Source: Terrimonas_A sp036262095 (GTDB lineage: Bacteria > Bacteroidota > Bacteroidia > Chitinophagales > Chitinophagaceae). From it: 6,104 nt of DNA. The position numbers were made by a program, and so were the translations under genes. The notes beneath the pieces are model-generated. The model saw only the letters and a program-made list of their open reading frames with translations, did not search any database and had not been told where the DNA came from. The stretch spans positions 1 to 6,104 of the forward strand of contig DATAJQ010000026.1 of the NCBI GenBank assembly GCA_036262095.1, written 5' to 3'. The stretch's first letter is position 1. Each line of letters opens with the position of its first letter. This document shows, one piece after another, positions 4,927-6,104 of this stretch.

Positions 4927-6104
4927 ATGTTCTCCCGAAAGAAAATTGCCGCGCTTGAAGAACAAGTGCAAAATCTGCAGGCTGAATTGAACAACACAAA
5001 ACAGACACTGAGTACAAAAGAGCAGGAGCTGGCTGAAGCTCAAAAAGAATTGCATCTGACGATAGATTCCTTACAGTCGTCTTCGCAATCAAACCTTGAG
5101 TTGCGCACCAAATATCAGCCGATCATTGATGTGGAAAAAGCCGTACTTGAGCAGCGAGCGGTTATAGATGAGGCCAATCAAACCATCGCTGATCTCAATA
5201 CTAAATATCAGCAAGCACTAACTATTCATCATTCTCTTGAGCAGGAGATCAGTTTGTTCGAGGATCATTTGGAGATTAATTCCTTTGGACTATATAAGCC
5301 CCAATTTAATTTTGATACATCAGATCAATTCAAAGCAGCCATTGAGGCAAACTATGAGGCACAAAAGAAAATGATCAGGGAAGATACCGCTATCGTTTGC
5401 CATACCGAATGGTCGGTAAGCGGCAGCAAAGCCGAAGGCAGAAAGATGACAGCAAAGTACAAGAAACTGATGTTATTCGCTTTCAACGGTGAATCTGATA
5501 GTTTGATCGCTAAAGTAAAGTGGAATAATGCTGAGAAAAGCGTTGACCGGATCAAAAAAGCATTTGAGTCGATCAACAAATTAGGAGAAACGCATAGTAT
5601 TGAGATAACCCATCCCTTCTTTCAATTGAAGCTTGAAGAACTGAGACTCACTTATGAGTTCGAACAGAAAAAATATGAGGAGAAGGAAGAGCAGCGCCGG
5701 ATTCGGGAGCAGATGCGTGAGGAAGAAAAGGCGCAACGTGAATTCGAACGTGCACAGCGCGAGGCAGAAGATGAGGAATACCGTTATCAGAAAGCATTAG
5801 AGAAGGCAAAAGCAGAATTTAACGCCGCAACGCAGGAAAGTTCAGCGATCCTCTCAGAGAGAGTCAGGTTGCTGGAACAGCAGTTGCAGGAAGCACATGA
5901 GAAGAAGGAACGTGCGATGGCGATGGCTCAATTGACGAAGGTTGGTCATATCTATGTGATCTCGAATATCGGTTCGTTTGGTGAAGATGTATATAAAATG
6001 GGGATGACCCGAAGGTTGGATCCGCTTGATCGGGTAAGAGAGCTAGGCGATGCATCTGTTCCATTCCTGTTCGATGTTCATGCGATCATTTATTCGGAGA
6101 ATGC
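4927..6104 (+). CDS. SNIPE-like anti-phage nuclease: coiled coil, DUF4041, GIY-YIG (T5orf172/Mug113) domain (3' end cut)
   Basis: The visible 392 residues run off the window end. Residues 5-115 are a long coiled coil (IAALEEQVQNLQAEL at the start). DUF4041 follows at about 118-235, with FGLYKPQFNFDTS, the conserved-looking EWSVSGSKAEGRKMT (161-175) and IAKVKWNNAEKS (194-205). A second, highly charged coiled coil (about 236-335, with EEQRRIREQMREEEKAQRE) leads to a GIY-YIG domain from about 340: HIYVISN (341-347), VYKMGMTRR (355-363, the YIG equivalent) and DRVRELGDASVPF (368-380) with the expected catalytic Arg (R369 most likely). The catalytic Glu lies beyond the end. This architecture is that of SNIPE, reported as a membrane-bound nuclease that cuts phage DNA during entry. 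Unlike that protein, no N-terminal membrane helix is visible. ATG 4927 is the first ATG after the in-frame TAA ending the previous gene, so an anchor is not hidden upstream. Confidence 0.9.
   Translation, partial: MFSRKKIAALEEQVQNLQAELNNTKQTLSTKEQELAEAQKELHLTIDSLQSSSQSNLELRTKYQPIIDVEKAVLEQRAVIDEANQTIADLNTKYQQALTIHHSLEQEISLFEDHLEINSFGLYKPQFNFDTSDQFKAAIEANYEAQKKMIREDTAIVCHTEWSVSGSKAEGRKMTAKYKKLMLFAFNGESDSLIAKVKWNNAEKSVDRIKKAFESINKLGETHSIEITHPFFQLKLEELRLTYEFEQKKYEEKEEQRRIREQMREEEKAQREFERAQREAEDEEYRYQKALEKAKAEFNAATQESSAILSERVRLLEQQLQEAHEKKERAMAMAQLTKVGHIYVISNIGSFGEDVYKMGMTRRLDPLDRVRELGDASVPFLFDVHAIIYSEN

Noticed and set aside
5352..6064. Minus-strand open frames inside the nuclease gene.
   Set aside because: They are shadows of the strongly supported DUF4041/GIY-YIG coding sequence.

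Overview
The window looks like chromosomal DNA from a Bacteroidota bacterium, probably a Chitinophagaceae-type genome. The evidence is moderate GC, little Shine-Dalgarno signal, A-rich leaders before start codons, a TTTG-N19-TAnnTTTG-type promoter, and a two-component pair of a kind I know only from this phylum. This placement rests on pattern recognition, without a database search.

Layout. On the minus strand (1-2181) lies a two-component pair: a sensor kinase with an exported TPR domain (475-2181), followed by its response regulator (1-500, cut by the window edge), with 26 bases of overlap. Upstream of the kinase on the same strand is a small gene for an exported or membrane peptide ending in eight prolines (2286-2465). 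A strong intrinsic terminator (2241-2271) and a promoter-like sequence (2204-2234) separate it from the kinase. The divergent intergenic region (2466-2899) is full of short dyads: three adjacent hairpins, a 9-base periodic repeat that can be read as Ile-Pro triplets, and two abutting palindromes.

On the plus strand there are three genes. A single-pass membrane protein of unknown function (2900-3814) has a cytoplasmic N-terminal domain and a short outer domain with a Cys pair. A 101-base gap follows. Then come two tightly packed genes 9 bases apart: a 333-residue soluble protein of unknown function (3916-4917), and a coiled-coil/DUF4041 protein with a GIY-YIG nuclease domain of the T5orf172/Mug113 type (4927 to beyond the window end).

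The most interesting part is the last pair. DUF4041 plus GIY-YIG is the architecture of the anti-phage nuclease SNIPE, which acts at the membrane during phage DNA entry. This copy has no visible membrane anchor and sits directly behind an unnamed gene that may be its partner. The second point of interest is the small poly-proline peptide gene placed between its own terminator and a TPR sensor kinase, which suggests either a peptide-sensing module or a ribosome-stalling regulatory leader.
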